Assembly: GCF_014649775.1 (NCBI RefSeq)
Contig: NZ_BMTR01000036.1
Span: 1-56,610 of the forward strand
Direction of reading: 5' to 3'
From: Streptomyces longisporoflavus
Lineage (GTDB): Bacteria > Actinomycetota > Actinomycetes > Streptomycetales > Streptomycetaceae
DNA: 56,610 nt
Below the pieces are notes generated by a model. The model was not told where the DNA came from and did no database searches. It saw nothing but the letters and a program-made list of their open reading frames with translations. How positions within the stretch are numbered: the first letter of the stretch is position 1; every line of letters starts with the position of its first letter. Below, piece by piece: positions 40,486-49,701 of the stretch. Position numbers and translations under genes: made by a program.

Positions 40486-42345
40486 TCAGAGTCCCCTTCC
40501 CCGGGCCGCCCGCAGTTCGGATTCGATTTCTTCGAGTTCGTGCTGGCTGAGCGAGCTCAGGGTCAGGTCAGAGGGGGTGAGTCCGCCCGCTCCCGGTTCG
40601 CGGGCGTGCGCGACCAGCGTCCGCAGCATCGAGAACCACGTCCGTGCGAGTTCGCGGGTGTCCGCCTCGCTCACGACGCTGTCGGCCCAGCTCCAGGTGG
40701 CGTCAAGGACCGGGCCGTCCGCCCGGTCCACGGTGGCCGCGTTGACCTCGATGCTGTGGGCCATGGGCATGCCGGGGCCGGTGCCGTCCAGGCCGGTCCC
40801 GTACTCCGGTACGAGCGACCAGTCGGCGGTGTCCGACGCCTCGAAGCGGCCCAGGTAGTTGAAGACGAACTCCGGCTGGGCGGCCTGCGCGAGAGGTGCG
40901 CCGGTGTCGGGGTTCAGATAGCGCAGGAGGCCGTAGCGGACGCCCTTGTCGGGGACGGCGCGCAGTTGCTCCTTGATCCGTTTGACGGCGCTGCCCACCG
41001 CGGGTCCCGCGGCGCGTACCTCGGCCCAGTCGAGTTCGCCCGGGTCGAGCCGGACGGGGAAGAGGCTGGTGAACCAGCCGACGGTCCGGGAGAGGTCCAC
41101 GTCGGCGAGCGCGCTTTCCCTGCCGTGGCCTTCCAGGTGCAGGAGGGATGTTCCGTCGCCCGCCGTGCCGCGTGCGCGGTGCCAGTCGCCGAGGGCAAGG
41201 GCGAGCGCGGCGAGCAGGACGTCGTTGACGCCGGCGTTGAACGCCGCCGGCACGCTGGTGAGCAGTTCGCGGGTGAACTCGGCGGGCAGGGACTCAGTGA
41301 AACGCCGGTCCCGGCTCTCCAGGTCCTGGCCCGGCACCCGGGGCAAGTCGCCGAAGCGGGCGGCGCCGGGCCGCAACTCGGCTAGCCAGTACGGAAGTTC
41401 GGCGACGGCGGCCGGTGCGTGTGCCTGCTCGCCGAGCAGGCGGGACCAGCGGCGGAAGGAGGTCGGTACCGGTTCGAGCGCGATCACGGTGCCCGCGTCG
41501 ACCGCCCGCCAGGCCGTCGCGAGGTCGGCGGCCAGGACGCGCCAGGAGATCGAGTCGACGGCCAGATGATGGACGACCAGTGCGAGCAGGCCCTGGCGAT
41601 CGGGTCCGGCGTCGAACCACACGGCCTGGAAGACCTTGCCCTCGCGCGGGCGGAGCCGGTCGCGCGCGGCGTCCGACTCCCGGCGCACCAGCGCGGCCAC
41701 GTCGGCATCAGGAAGCCCCGCCACGTCGATCCGCCGGAGCGCCGATGCCGCGTCGATGGCCCCGGTGGGCAGCACGTCGAGCGCCCATTCCTGCCCGCCG
41801 TCCCCGCCGTCCCCGCCCTCGGGCACGGACAGCCGCAGCCGCAGTACGTCGTGGTGGTCGAGCAGCACCTGTGTCATCGCGTGCAGGTGCGCCTGCGTCA
41901 GCCCGAGCGGCGTACGCAGGACCGCGAGCTGGTGGTAGGTGTCGACCCCGCCGCCGCGTTCCTGGAACCAACGTGTGATCGGCGTGGTGGCGACAGGGCC
42001 GACCCCGCTGTCCGCGACGGGGGCCGGCTCCCGGTGCACCTCGGTGGCGCTCTCCGCCAGGGCCGCGATGTCGCGGTGGGCGAGCACGTCGCCGACGGTG
42101 ATCCGCAGACCGGCCTTCCGTGCCCGGCTGACGAGCTGCATGGCGATGATGCTGTCGCCGCCGAGCGCCACGAAGCCGTCGTCGGCCCCGACGTCGCTCA
42201 CCTTGAGCACGTCGGCGACCAGGGCGCACAGCACGCTTTGGCGCCGGGCGACCGGATTCCGCCCGGCAGCACCCGCACCCGCATTCACACCCGCATCCGC
42301 ACCCGCATGCGCTTCATCGAAAGGGCTGGTCACGTCATCCCTCAT
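40486..42345 (-). CDS. NRPS T-E didomain starter protein
   Basis: The product is 619 aa; start ATG 42345, or GTG 42333, which has a better ribosome binding site (GAGGGA). The N-terminus is Ala/Gly-rich with a repeat. The T domain (34-105) has the LGGDSIIAMQ form typical of carriers that serve epimerases, phosphopantetheine Ser65. The E domain (about 115-590) shows HHLAVDSISWR at 259-269, EGHGRE, TVGWFTSLFP and the FNYLG segment. There is no A or C domain, so the first residue must be loaded in trans, then epimerised to D and passed to C1 of the next protein. It is first gene of the long minus-strand NRPS operon. Confidence 0.92.
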   Translation of the reverse strand: MRDDVTSPFDEAHAGADAGVNAGAGAAGRNPVARRQSVLCALVADVLKVSDVGADDGFVALGGDSIIAMQLVSRARKAGLRITVGDVLAHRDIAALAESATEVHREPAPVADSGVGPVATTPITRWFQERGGGVDTYHQLAVLRTPLGLTQAHLHAMTQVLLDHHDVLRLRLSVPEGGDGGDGGQEWALDVLPTGAIDAASALRRIDVAGLPDADVAALVRRESDAARDRLRPREGKVFQAVWFDAGPDRQGLLALVVHHLAVDSISWRVLAADLATAWRAVDAGTVIALEPVPTSFRRWSRLLGEQAHAPAAVAELPYWLAELRPGAARFGDLPRVPGQDLESRDRRFTESLPAEFTRELLTSVPAAFNAGVNDVLLAALALALGDWHRARGTAGDGTSLLHLEGHGRESALADVDLSRTVGWFTSLFPVRLDPGELDWAEVRAAGPAVGSAVKRIKEQLRAVPDKGVRYGLLRYLNPDTGAPLAQAAQPEFVFNYLGRFEASDTADWSLVPEYGTGLDGTGPGMPMAHSIEVNAATVDRADGPVLDATWSWADSVVSEADTRELARTWFSMLRTLVAHAREPGAGGLTPSDLTLSSLSQHELEEIESELRAARGRGL

Positions 42346-42540
42346 TCCGAGTCCGGTCTGGAATCGGAACCGAAGTTAGCCAGCGGTGACCGCCAACAGC
42401 GGCAGTCCCAGCGGCAGTTCGAGCGGCGTACGCGAGGGCCCGCAGGGCAATTGCCGGTGCGATTGCCGCCGGGCGCGATGCCGCGCGCCGACACTGACAG
42501 GCGCGATGTCCGGACGTACTCCATCGGGAAGAGGCCAGCG
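42346..42540. promoter_or_regulatory. Divergent promoter region T-E / DegT
   Basis: These 195 bp separate the first gene of the NRPS operon from the divergent aminotransferase gene and must carry both promoters. GGCAATTGCC (42446-42455) is a 10-bp palindrome followed by GATTGCC, a possible operator. No site matching the 335-type operator is seen. Confidence 0.45.
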
Positions 42541-43956
42541 GTGCCAATCAAGCCAGCGGTCAAGCCATCGGCCACGCCATCGGTCACGCCATCGGCCGAC
42601 CTCGCGATGTTCGGCGGTGGCCGGGCCGTGCCCCGGAATTTGCGGATCAGGGCGTGGCCGATGGTGACCGAGCAGGACGAGCAGGCCGTTCAACGGGTGC
42701 TTCGCTCCGGCCGGTTCACCTCCGCCTCCGCGGGCGAGGAGGAGATCGCGGGTCTGGAGCGGGAGTGGGCGCGGCACGTCGGCACCGAGCACTGCGTGGC
42801 GGTGAGCAACGGCACCGCCGCGCTGTCGGTGGCGCTGAGTGCCGCGGGCGTGGAGCCCGGCGACGAGGTGATCGTGCCCGCCCTGAGCTTCATCGGCAGC
42901 GCCACCGCCCCGCTGCACCTCATGGCCGTGCCGGTGTTCGTCGACATCGACCCCGTCACGTTCAATCTGGACCCCGCGGCGCTCGAAGCCGCGATCACCG
43001 GCCGGACCAAGGCGATCGTCGTGGTCCACCTGCACGGCCTGCCCGCCGACCTGGACCGGATCACCGCGATCGCCGACCGGCACGGGATCACCGTCGTCGA
43101 GGACGCCGCGCAGGCGCACGGCGCCCGCTACCGGGGCCGCGCCGTGGGCTCGATCGGCGCGGTGAACACCTTCAGCCTCAACGTCAGCAAGAACCTCGCC
43201 ACGTGCGGCGAGGGCGGCCTGATCACCACCGATGACGCGGACGTGGCGATGCGGGCCACCATGTTGCGCCAGTTCGGCGAACTCATCCCGGCGAGCGGCG
43301 AGCGCAGCTACGTCGCGCATCTCCTCGGCTGGAACTGCAAGCCGAACGCGATCCAGGCGGCCTTCACCCGCAGCCGCCTCACGCACTTCGACGCGGAGGC
43401 TGCCGTGCGCGACCGGAACGTCCGGCGGCTCCTCGGGCGGCTCGCGGAGCTGCCGGGCTTCCTGGTGCCCGAGGTGCCGGCAGACCGTACGCACGCCTGG
43501 CACATCCTGCGCTTCCGGGTGCGGCCCGCCGCCTTCGGCCTCGCCGACGCGTTCGCGGGCCCGCTGCGCGCCGTCGTCCAGCGGGCGCTGCGCGCCGAAG
43601 GGGTGCCCGCCGCGCCCTACCAGCTCCAGCCGCTGCCGGCGCAGCGGGTGTTCGCCGAGCGGCGCGGGTTCGGCGGCTACCCGTGGGCGCTGCCCGGCGT
43701 CGTGCCGCGCCCCTACCGCGCCGAGGACTTCCCGGCCGTGCTGCGGGTCCTGGACGACTCCTTCACGGTGCAGAAGGCGCACCTGCACCCGGAGGCGGGG
43801 CCGCTGCTCGACCGGTACGCCGACGCGTTCGAGAAGGTCTGGGAGCACCGCGACGCCCTGGCCGCCGTCGCCGCGCGCACCGCCCACACGCCGCACTGGG
43901 AGCGGGCGTCGCAGATCGGCGACGCCGAGTGGGAGGCGGCGTTCGGTACTCGGTGA
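42541..43956 (+). CDS. DegT/DnrJ/EryC1-family PLP aminotransferase
   Basis: The product is 471 aa from GTG 42541 with GGGAAGAGG upstream; the frame further upstream runs antisense to the T-E gene and is rejected. The family core is RVLRSGRFTS, VSNGTAALSVALSAAGVEPG, EDAAQAHGARYRGR and the PLP-lysine segment FSLNVSKNLATCGEGG. A C-terminal extension of about 70 residues contains HPEAGPLLDRY. In the DADH pathway an aminotransferase installs the second amino group on the LysW-bound ketose made by the transketolase, and this gene is the natural candidate. It converges on the transketolase operon. Confidence 0.9.
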   Translation: MPIKPAVKPSATPSVTPSADLAMFGGGRAVPRNLRIRAWPMVTEQDEQAVQRVLRSGRFTSASAGEEEIAGLEREWARHVGTEHCVAVSNGTAALSVALSAAGVEPGDEVIVPALSFIGSATAPLHLMAVPVFVDIDPVTFNLDPAALEAAITGRTKAIVVVHLHGLPADLDRITAIADRHGITVVEDAAQAHGARYRGRAVGSIGAVNTFSLNVSKNLATCGEGGLITTDDADVAMRATMLRQFGELIPASGERSYVAHLLGWNCKPNAIQAAFTRSRLTHFDAEAAVRDRNVRRLLGRLAELPGFLVPEVPADRTHAWHILRFRVRPAAFGLADAFAGPLRAVVQRALRAEGVPAAPYQLQPLPAQRVFAERRGFGGYPWALPGVVPRPYRAEDFPAVLRVLDDSFTVQKAHLHPEAGPLLDRYADAFEKVWEHRDALAAVAARTAHTPHWERASQIGDAEWEAAFGTR

Positions 43957-43969
43957 CCGAACTGGTTCA

Positions 43970-44020
43970 CGGCGAAGGGGCCGCGGTCCGCCCTGGTGGC
44001 GGTCCGCGGCCCCTTCGCCG
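43970..44020. terminator. Bidirectional terminator
   Basis: Two 23-bp arms (left CGGCGAAGGGGCCGCGG onward, one mismatch) enclose a short CTGGT loop between the convergent aminotransferase and transketolase genes. Three short direct repeats around GAGCAGGCGTTTCAGG follow (about 44022-44080). Confidence 0.85.
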
Positions 44021-44065
44021 TCAGCAGGCGTTTCAGGTGAGCAGGCGTTTCGGGCAAGCAGCGTT

Positions 44066-45031
44066 TCAGGCGAGCAGCCGTCGTACGTGCTCGATCACCG
44101 TGGCCGCGCGGATGCCGTTGCGCTCCAGCAGGTGCCGGTGTCCGCCGGTACCGGCGGCGAACCGGTCGGCCACCGCCACCCGCCGCACCGGACAGGCGAC
44201 CCCCTGCTCGGCCACCACCTCGGCGACGGCGGAGCCGAGGCCCCCGGCGGCCCAGTGCTCCTCGACGGTGACGATGCCGCGCGTGCGCGCCGCGGCGGTG
44301 ACGATCGCCTGCCGGTCGAGCGGCTTGATCGTATGCATGTTGAGTACGGACGCCTCGATCCCGGCGGCGGCCAGTTCGTCTGCGGCGTCCAGCGCGGTCA
44401 GTACGGGGTGCGGTCCGGTGGCGATCAGCGTCGCGTCGTCGCCGCGGCGCAGACACTGCGCGGCCCCGATCCGTACCGGCTCCGCTCCCGGCGGCAGGGC
44501 CGGCGTCGCGCCGCGCCCCAGGCGCAGGTAGACCGGTCCGGGCAGCCGTGCGGACGCGCGGAGAAGGTGCTCGGTGGCGGCGGCGTCCGCGGGCACGAGG
44601 ACTGTCATGTTCGGCAGCATCCGCATGACGGCGAGGTCTTCCAACGCGTGGTGGGTGGAGCCGAGATGGCCCGCCGAGAGGCCGCCGTGGGTGGCGACGA
44701 TCCGTACCGGAAGGTCGTTCCAGGCGATGTCGAGTTTCACCGCCTCCAGTGCGCGCGTCGCGGCGAAGGTGGCCATGGTGTTGACGAACGGGATGCGGCC
44801 GGAGCGGGCGAGGCCCGCGGCCACGCCCATCAGGTTCTGTTCCGCGATGCCGAGGTTGAGGTAGCGCGGCGCGGCCGAGCCCCACGCTGTGCCGGAGAAC
44901 AGGCCGGTGTCGCTGTCCAGGCACACATAGCGTTCGTCGGCGGCGGCCAGCTCGACCAGCACGTCCCGGTAGACCTCCCGGGCCGCGCGCTCTTCCTGCG
45001 CGACGGGGGGTTCGGCTGTCACGACGCTCAT
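44066..45031 (-). CDS. Transketolase, C-terminal subunit (AmCP pathway)
   Basis: The product is 321 aa. It has the pyrimidine-binding and C-terminal domains of a split transketolase: EVYRDVLVELAAADERYVCL, NLGIAEQNLMGVAAGLARSG (with the catalytic Glu), ATHGGLSAG, and the C-terminal NMHTIKPLD and TVEEHW. It overlaps the N-subunit gene by 4 bp, so the two are made in equal amounts. With LysW-bound glutamate semialdehyde as acceptor it would add a two-carbon ketol unit and extend the chain from C5 to C7, as known for the DADH pathway. The donor is not known from sequence. Confidence 0.9.
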   Translation of the reverse strand: MSVVTAEPPVAQEERAAREVYRDVLVELAAADERYVCLDSDTGLFSGTAWGSAAPRYLNLGIAEQNLMGVAAGLARSGRIPFVNTMATFAATRALEAVKLDIAWNDLPVRIVATHGGLSAGHLGSTHHALEDLAVMRMLPNMTVLVPADAAATEHLLRASARLPGPVYLRLGRGATPALPPGAEPVRIGAAQCLRRGDDATLIATGPHPVLTALDAADELAAAGIEASVLNMHTIKPLDRQAIVTAAARTRGIVTVEEHWAAGGLGSAVAEVVAEQGVACPVRRVAVADRFAAGTGGHRHLLERNGIRAATVIEHVRRLLA

Positions 45032-45897
45032 GTGGTCTCCGTTCGGGTTCGTTCGCCGCGGGTCCGCTCGCCGCTGGTTTGCTCGCCGCTGTTACGTTCG
45101 CCGCGCAGCAGCGCCGCGCGGGCGCGCCTGTGCCCGCGTTCGGTGAGCTTGACGTAGTGGCTGCGGGCCTGGCCCTCGATGTACGGCAGTCCCTTGCCCT
45201 TGACCGTGCGGGCCAGGAGCACGGTCGGCCTGCCCGGGGTGTGCGGAACGTCCGACAGGGCCTCGCGCAGTTGGCTCGTGTCATGGCCGTCGACCTCACG
45301 GACCGTCCACCCGAAGGCGCGCCAGCGGTTGGCGAGCGGCTCCAGGCCCACCGTGTCTTCCGTGTCGCCGCTGATCTGCAGCCCGTTGCGGTCCACGATC
45401 GCCACCAGGCGGTCGAGTCCCTTGGCTCCGGCGGCCATCGCGGCCTCCCAGACCGAGCCCTCCTGGAGTTCGCCGTCGCCGAGTACGACGAAGCAGCGCC
45501 GGTCGCTGCCGTCCAGGCGGGCGGCGAGCGCGAAGCCGACGCCCAGCGGCAGCCCGTGACCGAGCGAACCGGTGGGCATCTCGACGCCGGGGACGGCCGG
45601 GTTCGGGTGGGCGGTGAACATGCTGTCCGGGGCGCCGTAGCTCGCCAGGAGTTCCTCGGGGAAGAAGCCCCGTTCCGCCAGGGCGGCGTACAGGCCGATC
45701 GCGCCGTGGCCCTTGCTCAGGAGCAGGATGTCGCGGTCCGGGTCGCTCGGCCGCCGCGGGTCGATGCGCATGACGTCCCGGTAGAGCGTCACCAGGATCT
45801 CGACGAGGGACATGGAGCCGCCGAGGTGGCCGCCTTCGGGGTTGGCGCACATCTGCACGATCAGTTCCCGTGCCCTGCGCGCGTGGTCCTCGCTCAT
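45028..45897 (-). CDS. Transketolase, N-terminal subunit (AmCP pathway)
   Basis: The product is 289 aa. The thiamine-diphosphate-binding domain shows GGHLGGSMSLVEILVTLY, LLSKGHGAIGLYAALAERG, GSLGHGLPLGVGFAL and the GDGELQEGSVWE...NGLQ motif that binds Mg and ThDP. It overlaps the deacylase gene by 4 bp upstream and the C-subunit by 4 bp downstream. The last 25 residues are an S/T/R-rich repeat (SGEQTSGERTRGERTR). A split transketolase in a LysW operon is diagnostic of the diamino-dihydroxyheptanoate type rather than the lysine or arginine pathways. Confidence 0.9.
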   Translation of the reverse strand: MSEDHARRARELIVQMCANPEGGHLGGSMSLVEILVTLYRDVMRIDPRRPSDPDRDILLLSKGHGAIGLYAALAERGFFPEELLASYGAPDSMFTAHPNPAVPGVEMPTGSLGHGLPLGVGFALAARLDGSDRRCFVVLGDGELQEGSVWEAAMAAGAKGLDRLVAIVDRNGLQISGDTEDTVGLEPLANRWRAFGWTVREVDGHDTSQLREALSDVPHTPGRPTVLLARTVKGKGLPYIEGQARSHYVKLTERGHRRARAALLRGERNSGEQTSGERTRGERTRTETT

Positions 45898-46967
45898 CGG
45901 GTCTCCCGGCTGAGGTGCGTGTCCAGTGCGGCCAGGGCGCGGGTGAGCACCCGGATGCCGAACAGGTACTGCGGCAGTTCGATGTGTTCGTGGTCGGAGT
46001 GGTCCAAGGCGCTGTCTCCGGGGCCGTACGTGGCCATGGGCACCGTCCATTCCTGGGCGAGGGTGTTCATGTCGGAGGTGCCGGTCTTCACCTTCGCCCG
46101 CGGGGTGCCGCCCTCGGCGCGGATGGCGACCGAAAGGGCCCGTACCACGGGGTCGTTGCGGCCGACGCGGCAGGCGTCCACCGCGTTGACGACTTGGAGC
46201 GTGCCCGCGTCGAGGCGCGCGGACAGCTCCTTCACCAGGCGCTCGCCGTCGAAGCCGGGAGGGGTACGGATGCTGAACTCGGCGGTTGCGATGGCCAGTT
46301 CGCCGTTGATGGACGTCAGGGTCGGGCCTGGGGTGTCGAACCGGGCATGGCTCGCGTCCGGGCCGAGCAGCGCCAGGAGTTCGCCCCACGCCCGCGCCGC
46401 GAGCTCGGAGGCCTTGGGCACGACGTTGCTGGGGTGGGTCGCCTCGCACCGCACCTCGTAGCGCAGATCGAGCTTGCCCTTGTAGCCGAGGACGACCGTG
46501 TCGCAGCCGCTGGGCTCGCCGATGACCAGCGCGTCGGGTGGCTCGTGCGTGCGGCGGATCTCCACCGCGCCGCGCGAGAGCGCGGTCTCCTCCTCCACCG
46601 CGCCCACGACCACGATCCGGCCGCTGAACCCGCTGAACCCGCTGCTCGCGGCGGCCGCGCAGATCATGGCGGCCAGCGGCCCCTTGGCGTCGACGGCGCC
46701 CCTGCCGTACAGGCGCTCGCCCACCCGCCGCACCGGGATGTCCCCCGGCACGGTGTCCATGTGCCCGAGCAGCATCACCGTCGGTCCGGGGCCGCGCCGG
46801 ATCTCCCCGACGGCGTTGCCCGCGGCGTCGATCCCGGCGGTGAAGCCCGCCGTGCGCATGGCGTCCACGACGTACGCGGCCACCTCCGCCTCCGCGTAGG
46901 ACGGGGAGGGGATGCGCAGCATGCCGTGAAGCAGGTCGACGGCGGCCGTGTCGGAGAACCCGCTCAC
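45894..46967 (-). CDS. lysK: LysK-type [LysW]-amino acid hydrolase
   Basis: The product is 357 aa from GTG 46967, overlapping the kinase gene by 4 bp. It is an M20-family metallopeptidase of the LysK/ArgE group: VMLLGHMDTVPGDIPVR, GRGAVDAKGPLAAM, VGAVEEETALSRGA, VIGEPSG and the C-terminal YGPGDSALDHSDHEHIEL. LysK cleaves the gamma-glutamyl bond and frees the finished amino acid from the carrier LysW. The gene order after kinase and reductase and before transketolase fits the last step of the carrier-bound route. Confidence 0.88.
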   Translation of the reverse strand: MSGFSDTAAVDLLHGMLRIPSPSYAEAEVAAYVVDAMRTAGFTAGIDAAGNAVGEIRRGPGPTVMLLGHMDTVPGDIPVRRVGERLYGRGAVDAKGPLAAMICAAAASSGFSGFSGRIVVVGAVEEETALSRGAVEIRRTHEPPDALVIGEPSGCDTVVLGYKGKLDLRYEVRCEATHPSNVVPKASELAARAWGELLALLGPDASHARFDTPGPTLTSINGELAIATAEFSIRTPPGFDGERLVKELSARLDAGTLQVVNAVDACRVGRNDPVVRALSVAIRAEGGTPRAKVKTGTSDMNTLAQEWTVPMATYGPGDSALDHSDHEHIELPQYLFGIRVLTRALAALDTHLSRETR

Positions 46968-47785
46968 TCTTCCTCCAAAATAACTTCGGTGCACGCGCCC
47001 GCCAGGGCGTCCCGGACGGGATGCGGGCGGCGGCCGTCCCCGATCAGGACGCGCCCGGCGCCGGCGATGAGTGCCTCGCGGGCCGCGATGAGCTTGATGC
47101 CCATGCCGCCGGTGACCACGGGCGGGGCGCCCTGGCGTGGCACCCGGCAGACGGGGAGCACCGACCGTTCGTCGTGCCGGTCGGCGAGGACGCCGCTCGC
47201 CCCGGTGAGCAGCAGCAGGGTGCTCGCCCGCAGGGCGCCCGCGACGGCGGCGGCGGCGCGGTCGGCGTCGGCGTTGACCGCGCCGCCGTCCTCGGCGACG
47301 GCCGGGGGCGACACGACGGGCAGCAGCCCGGAGGCGAGCAGCGTGGACAGGAGGTCGTCGTTGACCTCGATGATGCGTCCGCTGTGGTCGTCGCGGACGA
47401 TGATCCGCCGTCCGTCGACGAGTGCGCGGTGCGCCGACTTGCGGGCGGCCACGAGGAGTCCGGCGTCCAGGCCGGTCAGACCGACGGCGTTCACGCCGTG
47501 GGTGCGCAGGGCGGACAGGAGGCGGGGTTTGACGGATCCGGCGAGGGCCAGCTGCACCACTTCGAGGGTCGGCGCGTCGGTGTACCGGGTCGACACGCCG
47601 TCCGGGGCGACGAGCCGGCGGGAGGGCACGCCGAGACGTTCGGCGAGGGAGTCGATGTCCGCCGAGCCGCCGTGGGCGAGGATCACCGGTGTGCCGCCGC
47701 GGTGGACGGCGGCGACGTCGGCGCAGATCGCCTCCGCCCGTACGGCGGCGTTGCCGCCGCACTTGACCACAAGTATGTCCCGCAT
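46964..47785 (-). CDS. lysZ: LysZ-type [LysW]-amino acid kinase
   Basis: The product is 273 aa. It is an acetylglutamate-kinase-like amino acid kinase: LVVKCGGNA (phosphate loop), VILAHGGSADID, NAVGLTGLDAGLLVA, NADADRAAAAVAGAL and the late TGGMGIKLIAAREAL. It phosphorylates the free carboxylate of the LysW-bound amino acid for reduction by LysY. It follows lysY by 30 bp and overlaps lysK. Confidence 0.9.
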   Translation of the reverse strand: MRDILVVKCGGNAAVRAEAICADVAAVHRGGTPVILAHGGSADIDSLAERLGVPSRRLVAPDGVSTRYTDAPTLEVVQLALAGSVKPRLLSALRTHGVNAVGLTGLDAGLLVAARKSAHRALVDGRRIIVRDDHSGRIIEVNDDLLSTLLASGLLPVVSPPAVAEDGGAVNADADRAAAAVAGALRASTLLLLTGASGVLADRHDERSVLPVCRVPRQGAPPVVTGGMGIKLIAAREALIAGAGRVLIGDGRRPHPVRDALAGACTEVILEEE

Positions 47786-47815
47786 CGCTTGATCAGCCTC
47801 ACGTCAGTTCGGGTT

Positions 47816-48847
47816 TCAGTTCGGGTGCAGTCCGGGGAATTCGAGGCCTGTGCGCTCCGGCCAGCCGAAGCGGACGTTCAGGCATTGCACGGCGCCGCCC
47901 GCGCCGCCCTTGACGAGGTTGTCCAGGGCGCCGATCAGGAGCACGGTGCCGTCGTCCGCGGACACCGCGAAGCCGACGTCGCAGAAGTTGGAGCCGGTCA
48001 GGATCTTCGGCTCGGGCAGCCGGTAGAGGCCCTGGCGCTGGGCGATGACCCGGACGAACGGCTCATCCGCGTACGCCTTGCGGAACGCGGACCGTACGTC
48101 CCGCTCGCTCACGCCGGGCGCCAGCGTCGCGCGGCACAGCACCTGGACGCCGCGGACGGCCTCGACGCCGGTGGCGCTCATCCGCACGGTGTGCCGGGTT
48201 GCCTGGGCGATCTCGGCCTCGTGGCGGTGCCGGGAGGGCGCGAACACCCTGAGGGCGCCGCTGCGTTCGGCGTGGGCCGCGGCGGGCCCGCCGGAGACCC
48301 CCGACCCGCTGGAGCCGGTGCGGGCGTCCACGTGGACGGTGCCCTCGATCAGGCCCGCGTCGGCCATCGGGCGGACCGCGAGGATGCCGGCGGTGGCCAT
48401 GCAGCCGGGGACGGCGATCCGGTCGCTGGCGGTGAGCCGGTCTCGGTGCCATTCCGGCAGGCCGGTGGTGAACTCGGGGATCAGCTGCGGCGCGCTGTGC
48501 GGGACGCCGTAGTAGGACGCGTAGATCTCGGGGTCTTGCAGGCGGAAGTCGCCGGACAGGTCGATGACGGTCCCGGCCAGTTCGAGGAAGCCGGCCATCC
48601 TTCCCATCGTCTCCCGGTGCGGTGCGGCCAGGAAGAGCACGTCGGCGTCGACGCTCTCCAGCGCGTCGTGGCCGATGAAGCACAGGTCCGTGAGGCCGCG
48701 CAGGTTGGGGTGGGGGCCGTCGACGCGGCGCCCGGCGAGGCGGTCGGAGGTGGCGGCCACGACGGTGACCCGCGGATGGCCGTGCAGCAGCCGCAGCAGC
48801 TCGCCGCCGATGTAGCCGGAGGCCCCGACGATCGCTACGCGCAGCAT
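47816..48847 (-). CDS. lysY: LysY-type [LysW]-amino acyl phosphate reductase
   Basis: The product is 343 aa. It is an ArgC-like NADPH-dependent reductase: Rossmann start VAIVGASGYIGGELLRLL, AAPHRETMG, catalytic Cys in VPGCMATAGILAVRP, and TGSSGSGVSGG. It gives the semialdehyde that, in the DADH route, becomes the transketolase acceptor. It overlaps lysX by 13 bp. Confidence 0.9.
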   Translation of the reverse strand: MLRVAIVGASGYIGGELLRLLHGHPRVTVVAATSDRLAGRRVDGPHPNLRGLTDLCFIGHDALESVDADVLFLAAPHRETMGRMAGFLELAGTVIDLSGDFRLQDPEIYASYYGVPHSAPQLIPEFTTGLPEWHRDRLTASDRIAVPGCMATAGILAVRPMADAGLIEGTVHVDARTGSSGSGVSGGPAAAHAERSGALRVFAPSRHRHEAEIAQATRHTVRMSATGVEAVRGVQVLCRATLAPGVSERDVRSAFRKAYADEPFVRVIAQRQGLYRLPEPKILTGSNFCDVGFAVSADDGTVLLIGALDNLVKGGAGGAVQCLNVRFGWPERTGLEFPGLHPN

Positions 48848-49701
48848 GAGCGGGCCCCGTCCACGAGGTGGTCGACGATCCGGTCGGCGACGCTGACCGT
48901 GTCGCCGAGGGCCTGTTGCAGTCCGGAGAACTCGACGCCGTGGTTGACCTCGAGGACCAGGAGTTCACCTGTCTCGTCCTCGATCAGGTCGACTCCGGCG
49001 ATGTCGGCCGCCACGGCCTGCGCGGCGAGCACCGCGAGCTTGGCGAGGTCCGGTGTCAGGGGGCACAGTTCGCTCACGGCGCCCCGCGCCACGTTGGTCC
49101 GCCAGTCCTCGGCGCGCCGGTAGGTCGCCGCCACCGCCTCGCCGCCCACCACGACGACCCGGATGTCCCGCCCCGGTTTGGCGATCCACTCCTGTACGTA
49201 GACGATCCGTGCCTGCGGTGCGGGCAGCGCGGCGGCGTACTCCAGGATGGTTTCCGCGGTCGGCCGGTCCGGCAGCGCGGCGATCAGCCGCCCCCACGAT
49301 CCGTGCAGCGGTTTGATGACGGCCGGATAGCCGATCGTGTCCAGTGCCGTCAGCGCCGCTTCCGGGGTCAGGGCCAGGGCCGTGCGGGGGGTCGGGATGC
49401 CGGCTTCGACCAGGGCGGCGGAGGTGCGCCACTTGTCGCCGCACAGTTCGGTCGCCCGGGCCGAGTTGACCACCGTGGCGCCCGCCGCTTCCAGCGCCCG
49501 GGCCGCGTAGGTCGCACGGGCGAGCCCGATCTCCCGGTTCAGGACGATCGGGCGGGGGCCGCGGTCACCGAGCTGGTGCCACCACCCCCGGCTGTCGATG
49601 TGCTGACAGCCGATCGCTCTGCGGTCGAAGGCTGCGAACAGGGCCTTCTCGTCGGTCCGCACCCGGGATGCGAGGACCGCGAACGGCACGGTACGACTCA
49701 C
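48835..49701 (-). CDS. lysX: LysX-type ATP-grasp ligase (amino acid to LysW)
   Basis: The product is 288 aa from GTG 49701, overlapping lysW by 4 bp. It has the RimK/LysX ATP-grasp fold: NREIGLARATYAARALEAAG, CGDKWRTSAALVEAGIPTPR, PAVIKPLHGSWGRLIA, YVQEWIAKPGRDIRVVVVGG, and metal-binding GELLVLEVNHGVEFSG. It forms the amide between the C-terminal glutamate of LysW and the amino group of the substrate, probably glutamate here. Substrate choice (glutamate or aminoadipate) cannot be settled by eye. Confidence 0.9.
   Translation of the reverse strand: MSRTVPFAVLASRVRTDEKALFAAFDRRAIGCQHIDSRGWWHQLGDRGPRPIVLNREIGLARATYAARALEAAGATVVNSARATELCGDKWRTSAALVEAGIPTPRTALALTPEAALTALDTIGYPAVIKPLHGSWGRLIAALPDRPTAETILEYAAALPAPQARIVYVQEWIAKPGRDIRVVVVGGEAVAATYRRAEDWRTNVARGAVSELCPLTPDLAKLAVLAAQAVAADIAGVDLIEDETGELLVLEVNHGVEFSGLQQALGDTVSVADRIVDHLVDGARSCCA

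Noticed and set aside
42300..42660. DegT gene starting far upstream (long frame from about 41419)
   Set aside because: The upstream part is antisense to the T-E gene. GTG 42541 has a good ribosome binding site and places both genes on a normal divergent promoter region.
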